Positions 44,694-52,788 of a DNA stretch of 64,000 nucleotides are shown one piece after another (position 1 is the first letter of the stretch; each line of letters begins with the position of its first letter). The stretch spans positions 1,240,001-1,304,000 of the forward strand of contig NZ_AP018365.1 of the NCBI RefSeq assembly GCF_016756395.1, read 5' to 3'. Source of the DNA: Streptomyces sp. SN-593 (GTDB taxonomy: Bacteria > Actinomycetota > Actinomycetes > Streptomycetales > Streptomycetaceae). The notes below the pieces were generated by a model, which saw only the letters and a list, made by a program, of their open reading frames with translations, was not told the origin of the DNA and did no database searches. The position numbers and the translations under genes are program-made.

Positions 44694-45114
44694 CGCACCC
44701 TCACCCGACGCCGCCGTCCCCTCCGTCCTCTTCGTCTGCGTGCACAACGCGGGCCGCTCCCAGATGGCGGCCGCCTTCCTCGCCCGGCTCGCCGGCGACC
44801 GGGTCCGGGTGCGCTCGGCCGGCTCCGCGCCCGCGGCCACCCTCAACCCGGTCGTCGTGGCCGCCATGGCGGAACGCGGCATCGACCTCGCCGCGTCGCA
44901 CCCGAAGGTCCTCACCCCCGACGCCGTACGGGCCTCGGACGTGGTGGTCACCATGGGGTGCGGCGACACCTGCCCGGTCTTCCCCGGCAGGAGGTACCTC
45001 GACTGGGACCTGCCCGACCCGGCCGGGCAGCCCCTGGACTCCGTCCGCCCGATCCGCGACGACGTCGAGCGCCGCGTCCGCGCCCTGCTCGCCGAACTCG
45101 GCGTCCGGGTCTGA
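44686..45114 (+). CDS. arsC: Arsenate reductase / low-molecular-weight phosphatase family
   Basis: A 142-residue protein with the phosphatase-type P loop CVHNAGRSQ (Cys 18, Arg 24) and a second cluster MGCGDTCPVFPG (two cysteines near 90 and 94), followed by DWDLPDPAG. This is the actinobacterial arsenate reductase class that uses mycothiol or thioredoxin to make arsenite for ACR3. It is the last gene of arsR-acr3-arsC, overlapping acr3 by eight bases. A hairpin terminator follows at once. Confidence 0.92.
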   Translation: MPDAPSPDAAVPSVLFVCVHNAGRSQMAAAFLARLAGDRVRVRSAGSAPAATLNPVVVAAMAERGIDLAASHPKVLTPDAVRASDVVVTMGCGDTCPVFPGRRYLDWDLPDPAGQPLDSVRPIRDDVERRVRALLAELGVRV

Positions 45115-45118
45115 CGCG

Positions 45119-45161
45119 GCGACGCCCCGGCCCGCGGGGTTACGGCGGGTCGGGGCGTCGC
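45119..45161. terminator. Strong hairpin terminator after the ars operon
   Basis: An 11-bp perfect stem (GCGACGCCCCG / CGGGGCGTCGC) extends inward by five more pairs (one G-U), leaving an 11-base loop. It begins five bases after the arsC stop and also faces the end of the convergent lysozyme gene. Confidence 0.75.
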
Positions 45162-45219
45162 GGGGGGCCGGTGGGCCGTGTCCCAGTGGGCTGCCCGGCC
45201 AGTGGGCCGGTGGGTGGGG

Positions 45220-46548
45220 CTACGAGCCCACGAGCGCCTTCCAGGTGGCCGGGCCGACGATGCCGTCGACCACCAGGCCGTGCGCGGACTGGAAGGAGCG
45301 GACCGCCGCGGCCGTGGCCGGACCGAACTGCCCGTCCACGGCCAACGCGGCACCGTGGGCGTTGAGTTCGTGCTGCACCGCCGAGACCGCGGAGCCGGTG
45401 GCGCCCTGGCTGACCGTGACGATCAACGATCCCCAGGTGGCCGGGCCGACGATGCCGTCGACCACCAGGCCGTGCGCGGACTGGAAGGAGCGGACCGCCG
45501 CGGCCGTGGCCGGACCGAACTCCCCGTCCACGGCGAGTGCGGAGCCGTGCGCGTCGAGCAGGTACTGGATCGCCCGGGTGGACTCCCCGGCCGCCCCCTG
45601 CTGCACCAGCGGCCAGCCGGCCGACGGCGGCGGGGGCGGAGGCGGGGGCGGCGCCCCGCCGGTGCCCTTGGCGAAGGCGGTGAGGGCGGCGGCGCTGCCG
45701 TTGAAGCTGTCCTGGTCACCGGGGAAGGTGCCGCCGTCGGCGTACTGCCAGATGGTCTGCGCGGACCAGCCGGCCGGCAGCGTCCCCGGGCCGCTGGCGT
45801 AACGGGCCTCCCACAGCGGGTTGGTGGCGCCGAAGCTGCTGTTGTTGCCGGTGCAGGTGGTCCACCAGTCGGTGGTGGTGTAGATCGCCGGGTAGCGGCC
45901 GGTCCTCGCGTGGACCTCGTCGCTGAAACTCCTGATCCAGGACACCATGGCGCTCTGGCTCAGGCCGTAGCAGGTGGCGCCGTAGGGGTTGTACTCGATG
46001 TCCAGCGCCGGGGGCAGGGTCCTGCCGTCCGCGGACCAGCCGCCGCCGTGGCTGACGAAGTAGTCCGCCTGGGCCGCGCCGGTGGAGTTGTTCGGGATCG
46101 CGAAGTGGTAGGCGCCGTGCACCAGTCCGGCGTTGTAGGCGCCGGTGTACTGCGAGCTGAAGTACGAACTCGTGTACGTGGTTCCCTCGGTGGCCTTCAC
46201 GTACGCGAAGGTGGCACCGGCGCTGCGGACCGCGGCCCAGTTCACGGACGGCTGGTAGCCGCTGACGTCGAGGCCGGGCAGGCCCGCGACGGCGGGGGTC
46301 ACGGCGGGCGCCGCCACGGCGTCGGTGCGCGCGGCCGCGCCGGCCTCGCGTTGGAGTCCGGCGCCCGCGAAGTCCGCCTCGGGATGGGTCAGTACGGTCG
46401 GCGCGGGGGCCGAAGCGGAAGGCGCGGACGCGACGGAGGGGCCGGCCGCGGTAAAGAGGAGGGCGCCGGCGAACAGGGAGGTGGTGACACCGAGCACGAG
46501 GCGTGAGGGGCTCGGTCTGCGCCGGGGAGCGCTGCTGGTCAGGGGCAT
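45220..46548 (-). CDS. Secreted GH25 lysozyme with two peptidoglycan-binding domains
   Basis: A 442-residue exported muramidase. A signal peptide (LVLGVTTSLFAGALLFTAAG) is followed by the GH25 domain (GLDVSGYQPSVNW, TEGTTY, ALDIEYNPYG with the catalytic acids; about residues 95-275), a run of nine prolines, and two type 1 peptidoglycan-binding domains with almost the same sequence (AVDGxFGPATAAAVRSFQ). The ATG at 46548 is chosen for AAGGGA five bases upstream; ATGs at 46581 and 46611 lack such a site. It probably remodels or attacks cell wall. Confidence 0.9.
   Translation of the reverse strand: MPLTSSAPRRRPSPSRLVLGVTTSLFAGALLFTAAGPSVASAPSASAPAPTVLTHPEADFAGAGLQREAGAAARTDAVAAPAVTPAVAGLPGLDVSGYQPSVNWAAVRSAGATFAYVKATEGTTYTSSYFSSQYTGAYNAGLVHGAYHFAIPNNSTGAAQADYFVSHGGGWSADGRTLPPALDIEYNPYGATCYGLSQSAMVSWIRSFSDEVHARTGRYPAIYTTTDWWTTCTGNNSSFGATNPLWEARYASGPGTLPAGWSAQTIWQYADGGTFPGDQDSFNGSAAALTAFAKGTGGAPPPPPPPPPSAGWPLVQQGAAGESTRAIQYLLDAHGSALAVDGEFGPATAAAVRSFQSAHGLVVDGIVGPATWGSLIVTVSQGATGSAVSAVQHELNAHGAALAVDGQFGPATAAAVRSFQSAHGLVVDGIVGPATWKALVGS
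45241..45535. repeat. Near-identical duplicated segments in the lysozyme gene
   Basis: About 103 bp at 45241-45343 recur at 45433-45535 with about one mismatch, 192 bp apart. They encode the cores of the two peptidoglycan-binding domains. Synonymous sites are also identical, so the duplication is recent or maintained by gene conversion. Confidence 0.85.
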
Positions 46549-46824
46549 GGGGGTCCCTTGGGGTGGGGGTGAACTGGCCATGTCACCAAGGATGTTACGC
46601 GCGTAGCGCACCGTGCGGGAAGCGTCACTTGAACGATGCCGGGGCGCCCGGAAGAGGAGGTTCCGGAGGGGCCGCGCGGGCGGGGGACGCGGGTGGGGCC
46701 ACGGGGGCGCGGTGACGCGGACGGAATGGGGCGGACGGAATCGTGCGGACGGAATCGTGCAGGCAGGGCGCCCGCGGCCGTACGGCTGAGAGGGGGCCGC
46801 GGCCGCACGCCGGGTGAGAGTCGT

Positions 46825-46858
46825 GCGGCCGCACGGGGGAAGGGGGCCGTGCGGCCGC
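46825..46858 (-). terminator. Hairpin terminator after the penicillin-binding protein gene
   Basis: A perfect 12-bp stem (GCGGCCGCACGG / CCGTGCGGCCGC) with a 10-base loop ends 11 bp after the stop of the transpeptidase gene. The rest of the 46549-46869 gap has only short GC-rich repeats (CGGACGGAATCGTG twice) and the lysozyme promoter region. Confidence 0.7.
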
Positions 46859-46869
46859 GCGCCGCCCGG

Positions 46870-48600
46870 TCAGGACGCCCGCAGCACCTGCGCCACGATC
46901 GGGCCCGCCGAGGTGTTGCCGAACCCCGCGTCATGGACGACCGCGGCCACCGCCACGTCTCCGGCGAACGCCGTGAACCAGCCGTTGGTGGCGGCCTGGC
47001 CGTCCACCTCCGCGGAGCCGGTCTTCGCCCCGGAGTCGGCGCCGAAGCCGCTCATCACACCGGTGGCCGTACCGGCGGTGATGGCGCCGCGCATCAGCTC
47101 GCGCAGGTCGCCCGAGACGCGCGAGCCGACGCCGGCCGCGGAGATCCGGCCGTCGATCATGCTCGCCGCCACGATCCGCGGCTCGTGGAAGCTGCCGGTG
47201 GCGGCGGTGGCGGCGACCGACGCCATGATCAACGGGTTCGCGACCACCCGGCCCTGCCCGATCATCTCGGAGGTCAGTTCGTCGGCCCCGCTGCCGTCGG
47301 GGAAGCCCGGCTGGTCGTCGGGGGTGGCGGTGCCGATGTTCCACGGCTGGGTGAGGCCGAACTGGGCCGCGGTGTCGCGCAGTCCGCTCGCGCCGAGCTT
47401 GGGTGCCTGCGTGATGAAGCCGGTGTTGCAGGAGTTGGCGAAGTCCCAGAGCAGGTCGGCGTCCGCGTTGTGCAGGCTCGGCGAGTCGTTGTGGTAGATC
47501 CGGCCGTTCTGCACGTTGTCCGTGCTGTTGCACGGAGCCGGCGAGCCGGGGCCCATCCCGCGTTCGATCAGGGCGGCGGAGGTCACGATCTTCATGGTGG
47601 AGCCGGGGGCGTCCGCGCCCTGGAGGGCGATGTCGGTCCCGCTCGGGTCGCTGTTGGCGACGGCCAGGATGGTGCCGTCGTGGATGTCGAGCGCGGTGAC
47701 CCCGGCGCCGTTTTTGCCCTGCACCGCCTTCTCCGCGGCGGCCTGCACGCCGGCGTCCAGCGTCGTGGTGAGCTTCCTGGCCTTTCCCTTGCGGAGGACC
47801 TTCAGCACCTTGCCCGGAGACCCGTCGCCGTGCTGCACGTACGTCTCGACGTCCGGGGTGCCGCCCTTGACCTTGTCGCCGTCGCGGGACCTGATGTCGT
47901 CGATGATCCTGGTCAGCGAGGGGTAGCGGGTGCCGGTGAGCACCTTGCCGTTCCGGTCGGTGACGTCGGTCTCCGGGTCCGCGCCGGTTCCCGTGACGAC
48001 CGAGTCGCCTTCCGCCAGGGCCGGGTTGACGACGGACGGGTGCCAGGTGACGACCGCGGCGCCGGTGCTGTCGTGGTCCACGGTGAGCGACGAGGCGTAC
48101 GTCCAGGTGGAGGTGACGCCGTCGGCGGACAGGTGGGCGGTGACCGTGAAGTCGGCTCCGCCCGGGCCGGCGGGGGTGGTGGGCGCGCTGGGCGCCGTAC
48201 CCGTGGCGGCTGTCGTGGAAGGCGTGGCAGGCGTGGCGGGCGTCGACGCCCCCTTGGGGGTCGGGACGATGCCGGTGATCGCCAGCGAGGTGACGTGGCC
48301 CTGGGTGCGGAAGTTGGTGAGGGCCGCCGTGGCGGTCTGCGGCGAGTCCGTGAGGGCCGCCGCCTTCGCGATCTCGCCCCCGGCCCACGCCGTCAGGAAC
48401 GCGTCCGCGGTACGGGCGACCTGCTTGGCCGTCAGCGGGCCCGGCGCCGCATCCGCCCCACCCGAACCGGATGCGGTGTGCCCGCCCCCCGAACCGTCCA
48501 GTCCCGTGTACACGTTGTACGCGCCGTAACCGGCGACGCCGAACATTCCCGCGCAGACGACGCCTATGACGCCGATCTTCACGCCTCTCGCAACGGGCAT
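46870..48600 (-). CDS. Penicillin-binding protein, transpeptidase with NTF2-like N-domain
   Basis: A 576-residue membrane-anchored enzyme. One N-terminal helix (VKIGVIGVVCAGMFGVAGYG) anchors it outside the membrane; residues about 55-180 resemble the MecA-N/NTF2-like domain; the transpeptidase domain follows (about 270-575) with SxxK as STMK (Ser about 334, Lys about 337), SCN in ANSCNTGF and KTG in AKTGSAEV. It cross-links peptidoglycan and is the beta-lactam target class. The N-domain carries a threonine/proline-rich loop (about 118-142). GGGGGGAAC precedes the ATG. The lysozyme gene downstream suggests a wall-remodelling pair. Confidence 0.92.
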   Translation of the reverse strand: MPVARGVKIGVIGVVCAGMFGVAGYGAYNVYTGLDGSGGGHTASGSGGADAAPGPLTAKQVARTADAFLTAWAGGEIAKAAALTDSPQTATAALTNFRTQGHVTSLAITGIVPTPKGASTPATPATPSTTAATGTAPSAPTTPAGPGGADFTVTAHLSADGVTSTWTYASSLTVDHDSTGAAVVTWHPSVVNPALAEGDSVVTGTGADPETDVTDRNGKVLTGTRYPSLTRIIDDIRSRDGDKVKGGTPDVETYVQHGDGSPGKVLKVLRKGKARKLTTTLDAGVQAAAEKAVQGKNGAGVTALDIHDGTILAVANSDPSGTDIALQGADAPGSTMKIVTSAALIERGMGPGSPAPCNSTDNVQNGRIYHNDSPSLHNADADLLWDFANSCNTGFITQAPKLGASGLRDTAAQFGLTQPWNIGTATPDDQPGFPDGSGADELTSEMIGQGRVVANPLIMASVAATAATGSFHEPRIVAASMIDGRISAAGVGSRVSGDLRELMRGAITAGTATGVMSGFGADSGAKTGSAEVDGQAATNGWFTAFAGDVAVAAVVHDAGFGNTSAGPIVAQVLRAS

Positions 48601-48883
48601 GGCCCCGTTCCCCCCTGTGTCTGCGCATGTGTCTGCGAACACCCCCGCGCGGCCACTGCGACGCGCGCCCTCAGCGTAGGGCCCGACCCGGGACGCCCCG
48701 CCCCGGGGTGCCCCCTCGGATGCCCACTGACCAGGAAGATCCGCTCGCGGCGGCGGATTCGGTGTGCGAGGGCGCGGATCGCGCCGCCCCGGCGCCTGGG
48801 CACCCGGGCACCCGGGCACCCGGGCACCCGAAACCCTCCCGCCCCGTGTACCGGGAGCCGTGCGGCCGTCGGACAGGTGACGG
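48601..48883. other. Intergenic stretch with four 8-bp repeats
   Basis: GGGCACCC is repeated four times in tandem (48798-48829). Apart from the promoter region expected for the penicillin-binding protein gene, I see no gene. Confidence 0.6.
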
Positions 48884-49360
48884 TCAGGGGCGGTCGCCGG
48901 CGTCCCGCCACACCCCGTCGCGCATGATGAGCCTGCCACGCAGCTCCGGCTCGCCCCGCCAGGCCCGCACGGTCTCCGGCAGGACGCGCACGTACACGAA
49001 GGAGCCCTCCTCCGCCCGGGGGTCCCACCCGAACTTGGCGGCGAACGCGTCCGCCGCCTCGTCGGGAACCTCCCGGTCGGGGTGGCACTCCGCGTCGCCC
49101 TGGAGCATCACCACGTCGAAGGTGTCCGCCAGCGCCAGGCGCACCCGCGGGTCGGCGCGCAGATTCCGCACGGTCGCGGAGGCGGCGCCGGTGCACACCC
49201 ACACCGCGTGCCCGTCCCACAGGAACCACAGCGGTACCTGGTGCGGCCCGTGCTCGGGGTGCGCCGTCGCCACCCACATGTCCCGCTCGGCGCGGAGCCG
49301 TTGCAGCGTGTCGCGCCTGCGCACCGCCGCCGAACGGCGCGCGTCCCCCGTGCTCCCCAT
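48884..49360 (-). CDS. Pyridoxamine 5'-phosphate oxidase-like protein
   Basis: A 158-residue split-barrel flavin-binding-type protein: ERDMWVATAHPEHGPHQVPL, WFLWDGHAVWVCTGAASATV and NLRADPRVRLALADTFDVVM follow the usual order for this superfamily, which includes F420- and FMN-dependent oxidoreductases. The actual cofactor and substrate are not readable. The ATG at 49360 begins the conserved part; an upstream GTG/ATG at 49396 adds a non-conserved tail. It is monocistronic. The 49361-49621 stretch that follows holds no gene I can support and marks the left edge of the accessory island. Confidence 0.85.
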   Translation of the reverse strand: MGSTGDARRSAAVRRRDTLQRLRAERDMWVATAHPEHGPHQVPLWFLWDGHAVWVCTGAASATVRNLRADPRVRLALADTFDVVMLQGDAECHPDREVPDEAADAFAAKFGWDPRAEEGSFVYVRVLPETVRAWRGEPELRGRLIMRDGVWRDAGDRP

Positions 49361-49621
49361 GATCCCGACCCTAGCGAGCCCCCCACCCGGGCACATGGGC
49401 CGAGCGACCTACGCCCCCGGACCGACGGGCGCCTCGGCGGCCGCGCCCGCCCCCGGCACGGGGTCCCACCGGACCGGCACCCGGGTGCCAACGATCCGGC
49501 CGACGCCGACGTCACAGCGGGGTGGTGGACGTCCAGCGTTTGCGTTCCAGCGCGACGAGGGGGCAGTTGAGGAGGCCACCAAGGCCCGGCAGCTCATCTC
49601 CCGCGAGTTCCTCACCCGTAC

Positions 49622-50458
49622 CTACGAGGAGGAGGGCACCCCGACGGGCACCGAACCGTCCACCACCCGCCCGCGACAGGTCGTCGTGAGAGGGACGGCG
49701 AGAGCCCGCAGGCGAGCTGCCACGGTGTCCGGGCCCATGGTGGCCAAGGCCCACAGAGCACTGAGGCGGCGGCCGGAAGACCAGATGCCGGTGGTGGGCG
49801 GCCGGAACGAGGCCACGGCGATGTTCTGAACCGTGAACGGGGCGGGGTCGAGATAGGCCATCCCACCGGTCCCGCACAAGTACGCGCGGGCGCCGGTCGC
49901 CGCGGACAAGTCCGCGAGCCTGACGCAGCGGCCCGGCCGGGCCGGCAGGCGGCTGCTGGTGAGGACCTGGCCCTTCCAGCCCAGCAGGTCCAGCAGGACA
50001 CGGGTGGATGTCTCGGCAACCGTCGCTGTCTTGCCGGTGTCGAATGCGTCCAGCACCGGATGCAGGGCATCGGCGAGGGCGGGCCAGTGAGGGCTGGCCC
50101 CGTAGCGCTGCCGCAACATCCCCGCGGTCCGTCGACGGGCCAGGTCCGGGTCGTCGATCACGGCGTCGCGGATGAGGGTGTGCCGTCCGCTCGGCAGGCG
50201 GGTCGCGATGGTAAGCCACCGCAGAGCGGCCGGGTCGTCGAGGTTCGCGAGGCGGGCACGGTGCTGGTAGTCGCGGCGGGTGAACTGGACGTCGTCCAGG
50301 GCGATCCAGTAGTCCGCCGCGAACAACTTGGCCAGCGTGGTCAGCCGGGGCAGGAGATTCGGCTGGTGGATGGCGCACAACCCGCCCGGCTCGGGCAGGT
50401 CAGGAGTTGATGAGGCGACTGGTGAAGCCGTCGCGGATGAGGCAGTCGTACGCTGCAT
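49622..50458 (-). CDS. WbqC-like protein
   Basis: A protein of up to 278 residues with the WbqC family signature: AIHQPNLLPRLTTLAKLFAA, then DYWIALDDVQFTRRDYQHRA, and the later WLTIATRLPSGRHTLI. WbqC proteins were first noted in O-antigen loci; their chemistry is not settled. The ATG at 50458 overlaps the upstream YdcF-like gene by 59 bp, and the first 26 residues are non-conserved; a TTG at 50380, 20 bp after that stop, may be the real start. It is the last gene of the minus-strand arm of the accessory cassette. Confidence 0.8.
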   Translation of the reverse strand: MQRTTASSATASPVASSTPDLPEPGGLCAIHQPNLLPRLTTLAKLFAADYWIALDDVQFTRRDYQHRARLANLDDPAALRWLTIATRLPSGRHTLIRDAVIDDPDLARRRTAGMLRQRYGASPHWPALADALHPVLDAFDTGKTATVAETSTRVLLDLLGWKGQVLTSSRLPARPGRCVRLADLSAATGARAYLCGTGGMAYLDPAPFTVQNIAVASFRPPTTGIWSSGRRLSALWALATMGPDTVAARLRALAVPLTTTCRGRVVDGSVPVGVPSSS

Positions 50459-51068
50459 GCACGTCCTCCGGGACCTCCTGCTCGATGGCGAATCCGAGCT
50501 TGGGATACTCGATGATCCGCTGGAGGTCGCCGACGAGCATGTCCAGGACGAGTTTCTCGTCGCCGATGGACTTCAGATAGTCGTCGAGCTCCAGCGGCTC
50601 CGACGCGCAGAGGATCTCGACGTCGGGCCACAGCTTGCGGGCGGTCGCGAACGACCGCCTTTCCATGTAGGGCTTGGAGACCAGCAGAACCGACGCCGGG
50701 CTGATGCCTGCGGCGACGAGGACCGCACGCGAGAGGGTGATGTTCTGCCCGGTATTGCCCGCGTTCGGTTCCAGCAGGATCGCCTCGGCGGGGACGCCGA
50801 GGTCGATGGCGTGCTCACGGAAGTGGACGGCCTCTCCGCGCGGGAAGACCTTGGCTGTGGTGGGACTGTTGCCGCCGGTGAACACCAGGGTCGGGAAGAG
50901 CCCGGAGCGGTACAGCTCGGCGGAGTGGGCCGCGACGCCGAGATCGTGGCTGCCCAGCCCGATCGCCACGTCGACGGGCCGCAGCTCGTGATGCATCCGG
51001 TGGTGGTTCCAGATCAGCTCGGCCTGGCACCACTGGTCCTCGGTGATGCCCTGCTGGTCGTTGCTCAC
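50400..51068 (-). CDS. YdcF/SanA/ElyC-type protein (DUF218)
   Basis: A 222-residue protein of the DUF218 family: AIGLGSHDLGVAAHSAELYR, VFTGGNSPTTAKVFPRGEA and LLEPNAGNTGQNITLS keep the conserved acidic and asparagine residues. There is no signal or membrane helix, unlike ElyC and SanA, so it is a soluble cytoplasmic member. YdcF of E. coli binds S-adenosylmethionine, which is of interest next to an S-adenosylhomocysteine-hydrolase-like gene across the divergent promoter. The GTG overlaps the stop of the XRE gene (GTGA), so they are coupled. Confidence 0.82.
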   Translation of the reverse strand: MSNDQQGITEDQWCQAELIWNHHRMHHELRPVDVAIGLGSHDLGVAAHSAELYRSGLFPTLVFTGGNSPTTAKVFPRGEAVHFREHAIDLGVPAEAILLEPNAGNTGQNITLSRAVLVAAGISPASVLLVSKPYMERRSFATARKLWPDVEILCASEPLELDDYLKSIGDEKLVLDMLVGDLQRIIEYPKLGFAIEQEVPEDVHAAYDCLIRDGFTSRLINS

Positions 51069-52186
51069 GCATTTCTCCCTGATCGCCGTTGCCGGGGGCC
51101 TGCCGCCCCCGCGCCCGTGGCCCTGACCCCCTCGATACTGCGCAGTTGGTGCACAAGTCCGTACTGCGCGGCGACCTTGGCAGCCTGGTCGAGGACGAGG
51201 AGTCCATCCTCCCGGGTCGCCGCATCGGAGAGCAGGATGTGGCCATGAGCGGTGTCCAGGCGCACGCGTTGCATAGGTGAGTCGGTCGTCCCGCTGTTGC
51301 GGGCGATGTCGATGAAGTGCAGGGCCTGGCTGAGGTCGCCGGCGCCGCGGCGGGCGAGGGCGAGTTTCTGGTGGGCCACCGACCAGTCATCCGGTTCGGT
51401 GAGGCCCTCGAAGTCTCGGGTCGCCGCCTGCATGACGCGGGTCGCATGATCGTGTTGGCCGTCCTTGCTCAGCGCGGTCCCCACCCACAGCCTCGCGCGG
51501 GCACGGTCGCGGCGGGAAAGCCGGTCATCGACGGCGAGAGTCTCGTAGTTGCGGGCGGCGATCTCCAGTTTCCCGGACATCTCGGTGACGACCGCGAGGG
51601 ACAGGTCGAGCTGAGCGACGCGGCGGGGGATGTCGAGCTGGATGAAGGCAGCTCGGGCACCGGCATAGGAGTGCTGGGCGGACAGCGGACCCAGGACCAT
51701 GCCCTGGTCGCGCTTGAGGTCGCCGAGCAGGGCGGTGGAACGGGCGAAGAGATACAGGCCCTTCTCGTCCAGCTCGGGGGCCTCGAATCGGCTCAGCCAC
51801 CGGGTGAGGAGGTTGTCGGCGAAGGCGAAGTTCTGCCGGGAAAGGGCGACCACGACGCGGTCGAGGTCGTCGGCCCAGGACTCATACTCCCAGGCCCGGG
51901 GGCAGTACGCGCTGACGCGGCCTCGGCTGGTGGTCTGCACCTGGCTGGCCATCTCGGACAGGAGTGTTTCGAACCGCAGGTGGACAGCGGCGTCCGCGCG
52001 GCCGAGGGCGGTGTCGAGGATGGCCTGGGTGTCGGGTCTGGGCTCGGTGCCGGCGAGTTTGCCCTCCCACTTGGACACGGTCGCGACTGCCAGGCCGAGT
52101 TGCTGGGCGAAGGCCCGCACGCTCAGTCGCAGGGCGAGCCGCAGGGCCCTGGCCTCCAGGCCGGTCCACTGATGCACGGTCGCCAC
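51065..52186 (-). CDS. XRE-family regulator with TPR-like C-terminal domain
   Basis: A 373-residue protein: N-terminal helix-turn-helix (RLSVRAFAQQLGLAVATVSK, about residues 20-40), then about 300 residues of helical repeats of TPR type (for example FARSTALLGDLKRDQGMVLG, RARARLWVGTALSKDGQHDHA). Such proteins are typically peptide- or ligand-responsive regulators in Actinobacteria. The GTG at 52186 follows GGAAGGGAG with six bases between; an ATG at 52210 is less well supported. It opens the minus-strand arm of the cassette and faces a divergent promoter with a phased direct repeat. Confidence 0.88.
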   Translation of the reverse strand: MATVHQWTGLEARALRLALRLSVRAFAQQLGLAVATVSKWEGKLAGTEPRPDTQAILDTALGRADAAVHLRFETLLSEMASQVQTTSRGRVSAYCPRAWEYESWADDLDRVVVALSRQNFAFADNLLTRWLSRFEAPELDEKGLYLFARSTALLGDLKRDQGMVLGPLSAQHSYAGARAAFIQLDIPRRVAQLDLSLAVVTEMSGKLEIAARNYETLAVDDRLSRRDRARARLWVGTALSKDGQHDHATRVMQAATRDFEGLTEPDDWSVAHQKLALARRGAGDLSQALHFIDIARNSGTTDSPMQRVRLDTAHGHILLSDAATREDGLLVLDQAAKVAAQYGLVHQLRSIEGVRATGAGAAGPRQRRSGRNA

Positions 52187-52240
52187 ACGTCGCTCCCTTC
52201 CACCGGTCATCGAAGCAGATCCGTGCAGCTGGCGGGACGG

Positions 52241-52261
52241 AAGTGGAACAAAAGTGGAACA
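52241..52261. promoter_or_regulatory. 11-bp-phased direct repeat in the divergent promoter
   Basis: AAGTGGAACA occurs at 52241 and AAGTGGAACA again at 52252, exactly 11 bp apart. It lies 55 bp before the XRE start and about 80 bp before the plus-strand arm, a natural site for the XRE regulator to control both arms. Confidence 0.55.
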
Positions 52262-52340
52262 GCTGGTTATTGGCCGCGAGTCGGCCGGACGCCATGATCA
52301 GAGCGTCACCACTTGTCGAGTCGCTCGGGCGGTGCTGAAC

Positions 52341-52777
52341 ATGGAATCCCTCACGCAGCACAGCGCGGTCAGCGGCCCGGTCGTTTACGGCTTCGTGCGG
52401 CCGGTACGGGTCTCCCCAGTGCGGCAGGACGCGCTGGTCGCCTCGCTCGCGGAGTACTGCCGTACCCACGAAATGCATGTGTCCGGCGCCTTCACCGACC
52501 GCGACGCGTCCGCCGGGCCCGTCTCAGCGGCGTTCACCAGGCTACTGGCCGTGCTCGTGCTGCCGGACATCTACGGCGTCACCGCCCCGGCCATCTCGCA
52601 CCTGGGACCCAAGGCCACAGCCGCTGAGCGCGGGCGGCGCATCGAGGCGGTCGCCCGGGCATGGTCAAGGCCGACGCCTACCTGGACGCAGCCCTTGCCG
52701 CCGACCGGCTGCCGTTCGGACCCGCCCTACCCGCTGAACCCGCATCTCCTCGCACAGCCCCCGGACGGAACGGATGA
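52341..52777 (+). pseudogene. Resolvase-like small protein, apparently frameshifted
   Basis: From the ATG at 52341 the frame reads PVVYGFVRPVRVSPVRQDAL, AEYCRTHEMHVSGAFTDRD and LAVLVLPDIYGVTAPAISHL, a pattern like the catalytic-domain fold of small serine recombinases but without a convincing catalytic serine context. Around 52640-52660 the sense shifts: the current frame becomes low-quality (ARAWSRPTPTWTQPLPP) and would overrun the next gene to 52859, whereas another frame reads MVKADAYLDAALAADRLPFG and stops at 52777, overlapping an ATG of the next gene as ATGA. One -1 shift would restore a normal gene. A real biological function of the short form is not excluded. Confidence 0.5.
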
Positions 52778-52788
52778 GAGGGACTGCC

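Noticed and set aside
48798..48829. CRISPR-like repeats
   Set aside because: Units are 8 bp in direct tandem with no spacers; none of the other arrays has spacers either.
49361..49621. A plus-strand coding remnant (frame containing QLISREFLTRTYEEEG)
   Set aside because: The segment is short, without a ribosome site or a family I recognise, and it may be a shadow of the end of the WbqC-like region.
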